Below, one piece after another: positions 26,968 to 36,167 of a stretch of 64,000 bases of DNA (position 1 is its first letter; each line of letters starts with the position of its first letter). The DNA is from Pseudomonas sp. dw_358 (GTDB taxonomy: Bacteria; Pseudomonadota; Gammaproteobacteria; Pseudomonadales; Pseudomonadaceae). Where the stretch lies: NCBI RefSeq assembly GCF_018449655.1, contig NZ_JAAVUX010000011.1, positions 1 to 64,000 of the forward strand, given 5' to 3'. The translations under genes were made by a program, and so were the position numbers. The notes under the pieces are model-generated. The model saw only the letters and a program-made list of their open reading frames with translations, was not told the origin of the DNA and did no database searches.

Positions 26968-27273
26968 ATGGCCAAGAAGAGCATGAAAAACCGTGAGCTG
27001 AAGCGTCAGCTGACGGTCGCCAAGTACGCCAAGAAGCGTGCAGAGCTGAAAGCGATCATCGTGAATCTGAACGCAAGTGAAGAAGACCGTTGGAATGCTT
27101 CGGTAGCCCTGCAGAAGCAGCCACGTGACGCCAGCGCTTCGCGCATGCGTAACCGCTGCCGCCTGACCGGTCGTCCGCACGGTGTATACCGCAAGTTCGG
27201 CCTGGGCCGTAACATGCTGCGTCAAGCCGCCATGCGCGGTGACGTGCCAGGTCTGGTCAAGGCCAGTTGGTAA
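26968..27273 (+). CDS. rpsN: 30S ribosomal protein S14 (zinc-free form)
   Basis: S14 (101 residues from the ATG at 26968, MAKKSMKNRELKR) lacks the CxxC pairs of the zinc-binding form and is the long C-minus type. An upstream in-frame ATG at 26902 lies in rplE. The end RQAAMRGDVPGLVKASW is typical. A hairpin follows. Confidence 0.97.
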   Translation: MAKKSMKNRELKRQLTVAKYAKKRAELKAIIVNLNASEEDRWNASVALQKQPRDASASRMRNRCRLTGRPHGVYRKFGLGRNMLRQAAMRGDVPGLVKASW

Positions 27274-27332
27274 GTCGTACCGTCGAGTCCCGGTGATCGG
27301 GAGAGCAATCAACCGACCGCCGGTACCTTGCG

Positions 27333-27366
27333 AATGAATCAAGCCCCTCATGGGGCTTGATTCATT
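27333..27366 (+). terminator. Long perfect hairpin inside the spc operon
   Basis: AATGAATCAAGCCCC pairs perfectly over 15 bp with GGGGCTTGATTCATT around a TCAT loop. Only TTCTGG follows, so the T-tract is poor. It lies between rpsN and rpsH, an interval that is uninterrupted in E. coli. Confidence 0.75.
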
Positions 27367-27385
27367 TCTGGGGTGAGTCTAGAAT
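27357..27385 (+). promoter_or_regulatory. Internal promoter ahead of rpsH
   Basis: TTGATT (27357-27362) and TAGAAT (27380-27385) are separated by 17 bases. The -35 box is embedded in the 3' arm of the hairpin, so hairpin and promoter overlap. It would drive rpsH through rpmJ. Confidence 0.6.
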
Positions 27386-27485
27386 TGCCGGCTCGCCAGA
27401 GCCCGGGTTTTTGGACCGGTTTTACTGTCTCGGCGACGTTGTAGCCGTAAAGGCTAATAATTTTTGTATCAGGAGCGTCAAGCCC

Positions 27486-27878
27486 ATGAGTATGCAGGAC
27501 CCGTTAGCGGACATGCTAACTCGAATCCGTAATGCCCAGATGGCTGAAAAGTCCGTCGTAAGCATGCCGTCTTCCACGTTGAAGGTAGCTGTGGCCAAAG
27601 TTCTGAAGGACGAAGGCTATATCGCGGGTTTTCAGGTAAGCAGCGAAACCAAACCGTCGCTTTCCATCGAGCTCAAGTACTTCGAAGGCCGTCCGGTCAT
27701 CGAAGAAGTCAAACGCGTAAGTCGTCCAGGCCTGCGTCAGTACAAATCCGTTGATGATCTGCCGAAAGTTCGTGGCGGTCTCGGCGTATCCATCGTCTCC
27801 ACCAACAAAGGTGTGATGACGGATCGTGCTGCGCGCGCTGCCGGTGTCGGCGGCGAAGTTCTTTGCACAGTGTTCTAA
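27486..27878 (+). CDS. rpsH: 30S ribosomal protein S8
   Basis: S8 (130 residues) binds the central domain of 16S rRNA and in E. coli represses the spc operon. The start is the ATG at 27486 (MSMQDPLADMLTRIRNAQ). The C-terminal STNKGVMTDRAARAAGVGGE is diagnostic. A 212-base gap precedes it. Confidence 0.98.
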   Translation: MSMQDPLADMLTRIRNAQMAEKSVVSMPSSTLKVAVAKVLKDEGYIAGFQVSSETKPSLSIELKYFEGRPVIEEVKRVSRPGLRQYKSVDDLPKVRGGLGVSIVSTNKGVMTDRAARAAGVGGEVLCTVF

Positions 27879-27890
27879 GGGGGGATAAGC

Positions 27891-28424
27891 ATGTCTCGCG
27901 TCGCTAAGAACCCCGTAAAGCTGCCAGCAGGTGTCGAAGTCAAATTCGTCGGCCAGCAGCTTTCGGTGAAGGGTGCCAAGGGCACTCTTGAACTGAATGT
28001 ACACTCGTCCGTTGAAGTCGTTGAAGAAGCTGGCGAGCTGCGTTTCGCTGCTCGCAATGGCGATCAGCAGACTCGTGCAATGGCCGGTACCACCCGTGCT
28101 TTGGTCAACAACATGGTCCAGGGCGTAAGCCAAGGCTTCGAGCGCAAGCTCCAGCTGGTCGGTGTTGGTTACAAAGCACAAGCTAAAGGCACAGTGCTGA
28201 ACCTGGCGCTTGGCTTCTCGCACCCGGTGGACTATGAACTGCCGGAAGGCATCACCGCTGAGACTCCTAGCCAGACCGATATCCTGATCAAGGGCATCGA
28301 CAAGCAGCTGGTGGGTCAAGTGGCCGCTGAAATCCGCGATTTCCGTCCGCCAGAGCCTTACAAAGGCAAAGGTGTACGTTACGCAGACGAAGTCGTCCGC
28401 CGTAAAGAAGCCAAGAAGAAGTAG
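27891..28424 (+). CDS. rplF: 50S ribosomal protein L6
   Basis: L6 (177 residues) lies near the sarcin-ricin loop. The signature PEPYKGKGVRYADEVVRRKE is at the C-terminus. It starts 12 bases behind rpsH. Confidence 0.98.
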   Translation: MSRVAKNPVKLPAGVEVKFVGQQLSVKGAKGTLELNVHSSVEVVEEAGELRFAARNGDQQTRAMAGTTRALVNNMVQGVSQGFERKLQLVGVGYKAQAKGTVLNLALGFSHPVDYELPEGITAETPSQTDILIKGIDKQLVGQVAAEIRDFRPPEPYKGKGVRYADEVVRRKEAKKK

Positions 28425-28434
28425 GGCATAGCAA

Positions 28435-28785
28435 ATGACCGACAAAAAAGTTACTCGCCTGCGTCGCGCTCGCAAGGCACGCTTGAAAATGCACGAGCTC
28501 GAAGTCGTGCGTCTCTGCGTGTTCCGCTCGTCGCAGCACATCTATGCCCAGGTCATCTCGGCCGACGGCAGCAAAGTCCTGGCAAGCGCCTCGACTTTGG
28601 ACAAAGAACTGCGTGATGGCGCCACTGGCAACATCGACGCGGCCACTAAGGTTGGCCAGCTGGTCGCCTCGCGTGCGAAAGCCGCAGGTGTCTCGCAGGT
28701 GGCTTTCGACCGCTCTGGCTTCAAGTACCACGGTCGCGTGAAAGCGCTGGCTGATGCTGCTCGTGAAGCGGGGCTGGAGTTCTAA
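28435..28785 (+). CDS. rplR: 50S ribosomal protein L18
   Basis: L18 (116 residues) binds 5S rRNA with L5. The basic N-terminus and the C-terminal VAFDRSGFKYHGRVKALAD are diagnostic. rpsE follows after 3 bases. Confidence 0.97.
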   Translation: MTDKKVTRLRRARKARLKMHELEVVRLCVFRSSQHIYAQVISADGSKVLASASTLDKELRDGATGNIDAATKVGQLVASRAKAAGVSQVAFDRSGFKYHGRVKALADAAREAGLEF

Positions 28786-28788
28786 GTT

Positions 28789-29289
28789 ATGTCAAATAAC
28801 GACCAAAAGCGCGACGAAGGCTACATCGAGAAGCTGGTTCAAGTGAACCGCGTTGCCAAGACCGTAAAAGGCGGCCGTATCTTCACTTTCACCGCGTTGA
28901 CCGTGGTAGGTGATGGCAAGGGTCGCGTGGGTTTCGGCCGTGGCAAGTCTCGTGAAGTGCCAGCCGCCATCCAGAAGGCGATGGAAGCTGCTCGTCGCAA
29001 CATGATTCAAGTGGACCTGAACGGTACCACCCTGCAGTACGCCATGAAGTCCGCCCACGGCGCCTCCAAGGTCTACATGCAGCCAGCCTCCGAAGGTACC
29101 GGCATCATCGCTGGTGGCGCAATGCGTGCCGTCCTGGAAGTCGCTGGTGTTCAGAACGTTCTGGCCAAGTGCTACGGCTCGACTAACCCTGTGAACGTGG
29201 TACACGCCACGTTCAAAGGTCTGAAGTCGATGCAGTCCCCGTCGTCCATTGCTGCCAAGCGCGGCAAAAACGTTGAGGAGATCATCTGA
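28789..29289 (+). CDS. rpsE: 30S ribosomal protein S5
   Basis: S5 (166 residues) contributes to decoding accuracy and the mRNA helicase activity of the 30S. The loop [16 protein letters not shown], where spectinomycin-resistance changes arise in other bacteria, is of wild-type form. Confidence 0.98.
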
Positions 29290-29291
29290 TC

Positions 29292-29468
29292 ATGGCTACC
29301 GTAAAAGTAACGCTGATCAAAAGCATGACCGGCCGCATCCCTAACCACAAACTGTGCGTTAAGGGTCTGGGTCTGCGTCGCATCGGTCACACTGTAGAAG
29401 TCCAGGATACTCCCGAGAATCGCGGGATGATCAACAAGGCTTACTACATGCTGCGAGTCGAGGGTTAA
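29292..29468 (+). CDS. rpmD: 50S ribosomal protein L30
   Basis: A short gene of 58 codons, ATG at 29292 and TAA ending at 29468. It reads [20 protein letters not shown] and ends AYYMLRVEG, a full-length bacterial L30. It begins 2 bases behind rpsE and ends 3 bases before rplO, the conserved spc order. Confidence 0.97.
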
Positions 29469-29471
29469 TCG

Positions 29472-29906
29472 ATGAAACTCAATGATCTGAGTCCAGCGCC
29501 GGGTTCCCGTCGCGAAAAGCATCGTCCGGGCCGTGGTATCGGTAGTGGCTTGGGCAAGACCGGTGGCCGTGGCCACAAAGGTCAGTCCTCACGCTCCGGT
29601 GGCACCATTGCTCCAGGCTTTGAAGGCGGTCAACAGCCGCTGCATCGCCGTTTGCCAAAGTTTGGCTTCGTTTCGCTGAAAGCCATGGACCGCGCAGAAG
29701 TGCGTCTGTCCGAGCTGGCCAAGGTTGAAGGCGACGTCATCACTGTGCAATCGCTCAAGGATGCGAACGTGATCAACCAAAACGTTCAGCGTGTGAAAAT
29801 CATGCTGTCCGGTGAGGTGGCTCGCGCTTTCACCTTCAAAGGTATCGCCGTCACCAAAGGTGCACGTGCGGCTATCGAAGCAGCTGGCGGCAAGTTCGAG
29901 GAATAA
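29472..29906 (+). CDS. rplO: 50S ribosomal protein L15
   Basis: L15 (144 residues) is a late-assembly 50S protein. The glycine-rich N-terminus (RPGRGIGSGLGKTGGRGHKG) and C-terminal GARAAIEAAGGKFEE are typical. secY starts immediately after the stop. Confidence 0.98.
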   Translation: MKLNDLSPAPGSRREKHRPGRGIGSGLGKTGGRGHKGQSSRSGGTIAPGFEGGQQPLHRRLPKFGFVSLKAMDRAEVRLSELAKVEGDVITVQSLKDANVINQNVQRVKIMLSGEVARAFTFKGIAVTKGARAAIEAAGGKFEE

Positions 29907-31244
29907 ATGGCTAAGCAAGGTGCTCTCTCAGCGCTCAGCAAAGGCGGGTTGTCCGAGCTCTGGGCTCGTCTGCGATTTCTGTTCATGGCGATTGTCGTCT
30001 ATCGAATAGGCGCACACATCCCAGTTCCAGGTATCAACCCGGACCGGCTGGCGGATCTGTTCAAACAGAATGAGGGGACCATTCTTAGCTTGTTCAACAT
30101 GTTTTCCGGCGGTGCGCTGGAGCGGATGAGCATTTTTGCGCTGGGGATCATGCCGTACATTTCGGCATCGATCATCATGCAACTGATGTCCGCTGTAGCG
30201 CCGCAGTTGGAGCAGTTGAAGAAGGAAGGTGAAGCTGGCCGTCGCAAGATAAGCCAGTACACCCGCTATGGCACTGTAGTCCTGGCATTGGTACAAGCGA
30301 TCGGCATGTCGATCGGTCTGGCCAACCAGGGCGTTTCGTTTTCTGCAGGCATCAGCTTCTATCTGCTCGCCGTATCGACTTTTGTGGCCGGTGCGATGTT
30401 CATGATGTGGTTGGGTGAGCAGATCACCGAGCGCGGTGTTGGCAACGGTATCTCGATGTTGATTTTTTCGGGTATCGTCGCCGGTCTTCCGAGAGCAGTA
30501 GGGCAGTCTTTCGAGTCTGCGCGTCAGGGCGATATCAACATCTTCGCGTTGGTTGCGATCGGTTTGCTGGCAGTAGCGATCATCGGTTTCGTGGTGTTCA
30601 TCGAGCGTGGTCAGCGGCGCATTGCCGTTCACTATGCCAAGCGTCAGCAAGGCCGCAAGGTTTTCGCTGCGCAGACGAGCCACTTGCCGCTGAAGGTGAA
30701 CATGGCCGGTGTGATTCCAGCCATTTTCGCGAGCAGCATCCTGTTGTTCCCGGCTTCCTTGGGGCAATGGTTCGGTCAGTCCCCAGGTATGGGCTGGCTG
30801 CAGGATCTCTCTCAGTCGATCGCTCCGGGTCAGCCGTTGAATATTCTGCTGTTTAGTGCAGGGATTATTTTCTTCTGCTTCTTCTATACGGCGTTGATGT
30901 TCAATCCGAAAGACGTAGCGGAAAACCTGAAGAAGTCCGGTGCCTTTATTCCGGGCATCCGTCCAGGTGAGCAATCGGCGCGCTACATTGATGGCGTTTT
31001 GACTCGCTTGACCATGTTCGGTGCTCTCTACATGATGTGCGTCTGTCTGCTTCCCCAGTTCCTGGTGGTGGCCGCAAACGTTCCGTTTTACCTTGGCGGG
31101 ACCTCGTTGCTGATCGTTGTGGTGGTTGTGATGGACTTCATGTCCCAAGTACAATCGCACCTCGTTTCGCACCAGTACGAATCCCTGATGAAGAAAGCTA
31201 ACCTGAAGGGCTATGGCGGCAGCAACAACGGTCTGCTCCGCTGA
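29907..31244 (+). CDS. secY: Protein translocase channel subunit SecY
   Basis: SecY (445 residues) is the ten-helix channel of the Sec translocon and partners SecE, encoded at 4116. The N-terminal helix with the IPVPGI-type motif (HIPVPGINPDRL), the plug region and the cytoplasmic loop before helix 9 (PGIRPGEQSARYIDGV) are present. It starts with ATG directly behind the rplO stop (TAAATGG), typical of spc. Confidence 0.98.
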   Translation: MAKQGALSALSKGGLSELWARLRFLFMAIVVYRIGAHIPVPGINPDRLADLFKQNEGTILSLFNMFSGGALERMSIFALGIMPYISASIIMQLMSAVAPQLEQLKKEGEAGRRKISQYTRYGTVVLALVQAIGMSIGLANQGVSFSAGISFYLLAVSTFVAGAMFMMWLGEQITERGVGNGISMLIFSGIVAGLPRAVGQSFESARQGDINIFALVAIGLLAVAIIGFVVFIERGQRRIAVHYAKRQQGRKVFAAQTSHLPLKVNMAGVIPAIFASSILLFPASLGQWFGQSPGMGWLQDLSQSIAPGQPLNILLFSAGIIFFCFFYTALMFNPKDVAENLKKSGAFIPGIRPGEQSARYIDGVLTRLTMFGALYMMCVCLLPQFLVVAANVPFYLGGTSLLIVVVVVMDFMSQVQSHLVSHQYESLMKKANLKGYGGSNNGLLR

Positions 31245-31274
31245 AGCACCCCCTAAGGTTCGAGGAGTTTGGTG

Positions 31275-31391
31275 ATGAAAGTTCGTGCATCGGTCAAAAA
31301 ACTGTGCCGCAACTGCAAGATTATCCGCCGCGAAGGTGTTGTTCGCGTCATTTGCAGCGCGGAACCTCGTCACAAGCAGCGCCAAGGCTGA
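31275..31391 (+). CDS. rpmJ: 50S ribosomal protein L36 (zinc form)
   Basis: A 38-residue protein, ATG at 31275, that begins [19 protein letters not shown]. It holds Cys11, Cys14, Cys27 and His33, the zinc ribbon of the C-plus form. It is the last spc gene, 30 bases behind secY. Confidence 0.97.
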
Positions 31392-31408
31392 TTGTGATTT
31401 GTGCTTCA

Positions 31409-31436
31409 AACCCAGCAGCTAGTGCGCTGCTGGGTT
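31409..31436 (+). terminator. Hairpin at the end of the spc operon
   Basis: AACCCAGCAGC pairs over 11 bp with GCTGCTGGGTT around a 6-base loop, followed by GATTATTTGTTTCT. It separates spc from the alpha operon. Confidence 0.7.
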
Positions 31437-31522
31437 GATTATTTGTTTCTACAGCGATATTATCTCGCGCCCTATTTCTTGGCTTCCGGGGCGTAGGTAG
31501 CTGTCAATTGGAGTCCCACTGA

Positions 31523-31879
31523 ATGGCCCGTATTGCAGGCGTTAACATTCCAGATAACAAGCATACTGTTATCTCGCTGACCTACATCTATGGTGTCGGT
31601 CGCACCACTGCGCAGAACATTTGCGCAGTTACCGGGGTCAACCCGGCCGCAAAGATCAAGGATCTGAGCGACGAGCAGATTGAATTGCTGCGTGGCGAAG
31701 TTGCCAAGTTCAACGTTGAAGGCGACTTGCGTCGCGAAATCAACATGAAAATCAAACGCTTGATGGATCTGGGCTGCTACCGCGGTCTTCGTCATCGTCG
31801 TGGTCTGCCGGTTCGCGGTCAACGCACCAAGACCAACGCGCGTACCCGTAAAGGCCCGCGTAAGCCGATCCGCAAGTAA
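31523..31879 (+). CDS. rpsM: 30S ribosomal protein S13
   Basis: S13 (118 residues) forms bridges B1a and B1b with the 50S. The start MARIAGVNIPDNKHT and the end RTRKGPRKPIRK are typical. First gene of the alpha operon. Confidence 0.98.
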   Translation: MARIAGVNIPDNKHTVISLTYIYGVGRTTAQNICAVTGVNPAAKIKDLSDEQIELLRGEVAKFNVEGDLRREINMKIKRLMDLGCYRGLRHRRGLPVRGQRTKTNARTRKGPRKPIRK

Positions 31880-31909
31880 TCGCACCAGCGAATCGACAGG
31901 AATCTAGTC

Positions 31910-32299
31910 ATGGCAAAACCTGCTGCTCGTCCTCGTAAGAAAGTCAAAAAGACAGTGGTTGATGGCATCGCCCACATCCACGCGTCTTTCAACAACACCA
32001 TCGTGACCATCACCGACCGTCAAGGTAACGCCCTGTCCTGGGCTACCTCCGGTGGGTCGGGTTTCCGCGGTTCACGCAAGTCCACCCCGTTCGCTGCTCA
32101 AGTAGCTGCCGAACGTGCTGGTCAAGCTGCGCTGGAATATGGCCTGAAAAACCTCGACGTCAACGTCAAAGGTCCAGGTCCAGGTCGTGAGTCCGCTGTC
32201 CGTGCTTTGAACGGCTGCGGCTATAAGATCGCCAGCATCACCGACGTGACGCCAATCCCGCATAACGGGTGCCGTCCGCCGAAGAAGCGCCGCGTGTAA
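31910..32299 (+). CDS. rpsK: 30S ribosomal protein S11
   Basis: S11 (129 residues) sits at the platform near the Shine-Dalgarno helix. IHASFNNTIVTITDRQGN and the C-terminal PHNGCRPPKKRRV are diagnostic. Confidence 0.98.
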   Translation: MAKPAARPRKKVKKTVVDGIAHIHASFNNTIVTITDRQGNALSWATSGGSGFRGSRKSTPFAAQVAAERAGQAALEYGLKNLDVNVKGPGPGRESAVRALNGCGYKIASITDVTPIPHNGCRPPKKRRV

Positions 32300-32316
32300 T
32301 CAGGAGACGATAGATA

Positions 32317-32937
32317 ATGGCTCGTTACATTGGTCCAAAATGCAAACTGGCGCGTCGTGAAGGCACTGACCTGTTCCTGAAAAGCGGCGTTCGCGCCCTG
32401 GAATCGAAGTGCAACATCGAAGCAGCCCCAGGTATCCACGGTCAGCGCCGCGGTCGCCAGTCCGACTACGGCACCCAACTGCGTGAAAAGCAGAAGGTCC
32501 GTCGTATCTATGGCGTTCTCGAGCGTCAGTTCAGCGGTTACTACAAGGAAGCAGCCGGCAAGAAAGGCGCAACCGGCGAGAACCTGCTGCAGCTGCTCGA
32601 ATGCCGTCTGGACAACGTTGTATACCGTATGGGTTTCGGCTCCACGCGTGCTGAATCCCGTCAGCTGGTATCGCACAAGTCGATCAGCGTCAACGGCAAA
32701 ACCGTTAACGTTCCGTCCTACCAGGTTCGTGCTGGTGACGTGGTCGCGATTCGCGAGAAAGCCAAGAACCAACTTCGCATTGTCCAGGCTCTCGATCTGT
32801 GTGCCCAACGTGGCCGCGTAGAATGGGTAGAAGTAGACACTGAGAAGAAGTCGGGCGTTTTCAAGAACGTTCCAGCTCGCAGTGATCTGTCCGCCGACAT
32901 CAACGAAAGCCTGATTGTCGAGCTCTACTCCAAGTAA
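32317..32937 (+). CDS. rpsD: 30S ribosomal protein S4
   Basis: S4 (206 residues) initiates 30S assembly and in E. coli represses the alpha operon. The S4 RNA-binding domain reads RLDNVVYRMGFGSTRAESRQ. The N-terminal region lacks the zinc cysteines found in some phyla. Confidence 0.98.
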   Translation: MARYIGPKCKLARREGTDLFLKSGVRALESKCNIEAAPGIHGQRRGRQSDYGTQLREKQKVRRIYGVLERQFSGYYKEAAGKKGATGENLLQLLECRLDNVVYRMGFGSTRAESRQLVSHKSISVNGKTVNVPSYQVRAGDVVAIREKAKNQLRIVQALDLCAQRGRVEWVEVDTEKKSGVFKNVPARSDLSADINESLIVELYSK

Positions 32938-32959
32938 GGGCTAGAAAATAGGTGCATCC

Positions 32960-33961
32960 ATGCAGATTTCGGTAAATGAGTTCCTGACGCCCCGCCATAT
33001 TGATGTGCAGGTCGTCAGTCCAACCCGCGCCAAGATCACTCTCGAGCCTCTCGAGCGTGGTTTCGGCCATACCCTGGGCAACGCGCTGCGCCGCATCCTG
33101 TTGTCCTCAATGCCCGGCTGTGCAGTGGTCGAGGCCGAGATTGACGGTGTGCTCCACGAGTACAGCGCCATCGAAGGTGTACAGGAAGACGTTATTGAAA
33201 TCCTGTTGAACCTGAAAGGTCTGGCTATCAAGCTGCACGGTCGTGACGAAGTGACGCTGACCTTGTCGAAAAAGGGTTCGGGGGTGGTTACCGCTGCCGA
33301 TATTCAGCTGGATCATGATGTCGAGATCGTTAACCCCGATCACGTAATCGCTAACCTGGCGTCTAACGGCGCCCTGAACATGAAGCTCGTTGTAGCTCGT
33401 GGTCGCGGTTATGAACCAGCCGATTCGCGTCAGAGCGATGAAGATGAAAGCCGCAGCATCGGTCGCTTGCAGCTTGACTCTTCGTTCAGCCCGGTCCGTC
33501 GTATCGCCTACGTGGTGGAAAACGCCCGTGTCGAGCAGCGCACCAACCTGGACAAACTGGTTATCGATCTGGAAACCAACGGTACGCTGGATCCTGAAGA
33601 GGCTATCCGCCGCGCTGCAACCATCCTGCAACAGCAGTTGGCTGCGTTCGTCGACCTCAAAGGTGAAACGCTGCAGCCGGTGGTTGAAGAGGAAGATGAG
33701 ATCGACCCGATCCTCCTCCGTCCAGTTGACGATCTGGAATTGACTGTACGTTCGGCCAACTGCCTTAAGGCGGAGAACATCTACTACATCGGCGACCTGA
33801 TTCAGCGCACCGAAGTAGAGCTGTTGAAGACTCCGAACCTGGGCAAGAAATCCTTGACTGAAATCAAGGACGTCCTTGGCTCACGCAGTCTGTCCCTCGG
33901 CATGCGCCTCGACAACTGGCCGCCTGCAAGTCTTAAGAAGGACGACAAGGCGACTGCCTGA
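32960..33961 (+). CDS. rpoA: DNA-directed RNA polymerase alpha subunit
   Basis: Alpha (333 residues) dimerises through its N-terminal domain (LEPLERGFGHTLGNALRRIL) to assemble the polymerase. Its C-terminal domain (about residues 245-325, VRSANCLKAENIYYIGDL and TPNLGKKSLTEIKDVL) contacts UP elements and activators. It lies between rpsD and rplQ as usual. Confidence 0.99.
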   Translation: MQISVNEFLTPRHIDVQVVSPTRAKITLEPLERGFGHTLGNALRRILLSSMPGCAVVEAEIDGVLHEYSAIEGVQEDVIEILLNLKGLAIKLHGRDEVTLTLSKKGSGVVTAADIQLDHDVEIVNPDHVIANLASNGALNMKLVVARGRGYEPADSRQSDEDESRSIGRLQLDSSFSPVRRIAYVVENARVEQRTNLDKLVIDLETNGTLDPEEAIRRAATILQQQLAAFVDLKGETLQPVVEEEDEIDPILLRPVDDLELTVRSANCLKAENIYYIGDLIQRTEVELLKTPNLGKKSLTEIKDVLGSRSLSLGMRLDNWPPASLKKDDKATA

Positions 33962-34003
33962 TCGTCGTAATCACCGAACGTCGTGTTTGGTAAGGAATGA
34001 ACC

Positions 34004-34390
34004 ATGCGTCATCGTAAAAGTGGTCGTCACCTGAGCCGCACTAGCTCGCACCGCAAGGCTATGTTCCAGAACATGGCAGTGTCGCTGTTCGAGCACGAGC
34101 TGATCAAAACGACTCTGCCTAAAGCCAAGGAACTGCGCCGCGTTGCCGAGCCGCTGATCACTCTGGCCAAGATCGATAGCGTTTCGAACCGCCGTCTGGC
34201 GTTCGACCGTACTCGTTCGAAAGCCATCGTTGGCAAGCTGTTCAACGACCTGGGCAAGCGCTATGCAACCCGTGAGGGCGGCTACCTGCGCATCCTGAAG
34301 TGCGGTTTCCGCGCTGGCGACAACGCACCTATGTGCTACGTCGAGCTGGTTGATCGTCCAGTTGGTGGCGTTGTAGAAGCCGCTGAGTAA
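34004..34390 (+). CDS. rplQ: 50S ribosomal protein L17
   Basis: L17 (128 residues) sits near the tunnel exit. MRHRKSGRHLSRTSSHRKAM and the C-terminal GFRAGDNAPMCYVELVD are diagnostic. It is the last gene of the alpha operon and is followed by a strong terminator. Confidence 0.98.
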   Translation: MRHRKSGRHLSRTSSHRKAMFQNMAVSLFEHELIKTTLPKAKELRRVAEPLITLAKIDSVSNRRLAFDRTRSKAIVGKLFNDLGKRYATREGGYLRILKCGFRAGDNAPMCYVELVDRPVGGVVEAAE

Positions 34391-34406
34391 GACGTTTCAG
34401 TCTGTT

Positions 34407-34435
34407 AAAAAACCGGGCCTTGTGCCCGGTTTTTT
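34407..34435 (+). terminator. Intrinsic terminator of the alpha operon
   Basis: AAAAAACCGGGC pairs with GCCCGGTTTTTT around a CTTGT loop; the flanking A and T runs make it usable in both directions. Confidence 0.93.
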
Positions 34436-34562
34436 ATTGGCGTGCTAATTTGTCAAAATCTATCGTGCACAAACAGTTAATGCATTAGCCTCATGCGCGC
34501 TCCTGGCGAATAATGTCCGAAAGCCGTCTATACCGGCAGGATCAGCCTGAGAGAGGAAGCCC

Positions 34563-36011
34563 ATGAGCCAGAATACGACCTTGACCACCGCCAGCGGTGC
34601 GCCTGTTGCCGATAACCAAAACTCCCGCTCTGCCGGCCCTCGCGGCCCATTGTTGCTGGACGATTTCCATCTGATCGAAAAGCTTGCGCATTTCAATCGC
34701 GAAAATATTCCTGAGCGTCGCGTACATGCCAAGGGCTCAGGTGCCTATGGGACTTTCACTGTCACTCAGGACATCAGCCATCTGAGCAGCGCCAAGCTGT
34801 TCAATGCCGTTGGCAAACAGACTGAAACCTTTCTGCGGTTTTCTACGGTCGGCGGCGAGCGCGGTTCTGCTGACACCGAGCGCGACCCACGCGGCTTTGC
34901 GCTGAAGTTCTACACCGAGGAAGGCAACTGGGACATCGTCGGTAATAACACGCCTGTGTTCTTTATCCGTGATCCGCTGAAATTCCCGGACTTTATCCAC
35001 ACCCAGAAACGTCTCCCTCAGAGCAATCTGAAGAGCGCACAGATGATGTGGGATTTCTGGTCGCATTCCCCGGAAGCGCTGCACCAGGTCACCATCTTGT
35101 TTTCCGACCGTGGCATTCCCGACGGTTACCGCCACATGCACGGGTTCGGCAGTCACACCTATAGCTTGATCAACGCAGCCGGCGTGCGGCATTGGGTCAA
35201 ATGGCACTACAAGACGGAGCAAGGCATCAAGAACCTCGCGCCCGCTGATGCTGCGCGTCTTGCCGGTACCGATCCAGACTACGCCCAGCGCGACCTGTTC
35301 GGCGCCATCGAGCGCGGTGATTTTCCGAAATGGCGTGTGTGCCTTCAGGTAATGACCGAGGCTCAGGCTGACGCCCATCATGAGAACCCGTTCGATGTCA
35401 CCAAAACCTGGTCGCAGAAAGAATTCCCGCTGATCGAGGTGGGGATGCTGGAGCTCAATCGTAACCCGCTCAACTACTTTGCCGAGGTCGAGCAGGCGGC
35501 GTTTGGTCCAAGCAACATGGTGCCAGGTGTAGGGCTGTCCCCCGACCGGATGCTGCAAGGCCGTGTGTTCGCTTATGCCGATGCCCATCGCTACCGGATT
35601 GGTACCAACCACCAGCAATTATCGGTGAATGCACCGCGCAGTCCGGTCAACACTTACCAGCGCGACGGCTCCATGGCCTTGGGCAGCAACGGTGGTGCAG
35701 CGCCGAATTACGAGCCCAACAGCTACAGCAGCGCGCCGAAACAAGACCTCAGCTATGCCGAGCCGGCGCTGGCCCTGCAAGGTGCAGCCGATCGCTGGGA
35801 TCACCGTGTCGATGGCGATTACTACAGCCACGCAGGTGCATTGTTCCGCTTGATGAGCGATGCGCAGCGGGCGTTGCTGGTGGACAATATTGCCGGGACC
35901 TTGGGCAGCGTTTCTGCCGATGTCATCGAGCGGCAGCTCGGGCACTTCAGCAAGGCTGACCCAGCGTATGGAGAAGCAATCGCGCAAGCGATTGAAGCGA
36001 AACGCGCTTAA
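34563..36011 (+). CDS. katA: Monofunctional haem catalase (small-subunit type)
   Basis: This 482-residue enzyme dismutates hydrogen peroxide. The distal His55 (RRVHAKGSGAYG), catalytic Asn128 (IVGNNTPVFF) and the proximal haem-ligand Tyr near residue 338 (RVFAYADAHRYRIG) are all present. The length places it among clade 3 small-subunit catalases, which includes KatA of Pseudomonas. The ATG follows gagaggaag. No export signal is visible. The adjacent bacterioferritin-family gene is also its neighbour in P. aeruginosa, where iron supply to the KatA haem has been linked to it. A terminator from rplQ isolates it from the ribosomal operon. Confidence 0.97.
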   Translation: MSQNTTLTTASGAPVADNQNSRSAGPRGPLLLDDFHLIEKLAHFNRENIPERRVHAKGSGAYGTFTVTQDISHLSSAKLFNAVGKQTETFLRFSTVGGERGSADTERDPRGFALKFYTEEGNWDIVGNNTPVFFIRDPLKFPDFIHTQKRLPQSNLKSAQMMWDFWSHSPEALHQVTILFSDRGIPDGYRHMHGFGSHTYSLINAAGVRHWVKWHYKTEQGIKNLAPADAARLAGTDPDYAQRDLFGAIERGDFPKWRVCLQVMTEAQADAHHENPFDVTKTWSQKEFPLIEVGMLELNRNPLNYFAEVEQAAFGPSNMVPGVGLSPDRMLQGRVFAYADAHRYRIGTNHQQLSVNAPRSPVNTYQRDGSMALGSNGGAAPNYEPNSYSSAPKQDLSYAEPALALQGAADRWDHRVDGDYYSHAGALFRLMSDAQRALLVDNIAGTLGSVSADVIERQLGHFSKADPAYGEAIAQAIEAKRA

Positions 36012-36167
36012 GTCGAAATGATAAAGCGAACCGCCCTCATTTGGGCGGTTTTTCGCTGCCAATCGTCGCAGTTTCCCTCTTTTTTAGCGATTTGCTTTCT
36101 TGTTCTTCGTGACCTTATCCACGCCATGGTTCAGACTATGCCTTTACGCACAGGGAGATGTAGAGCA

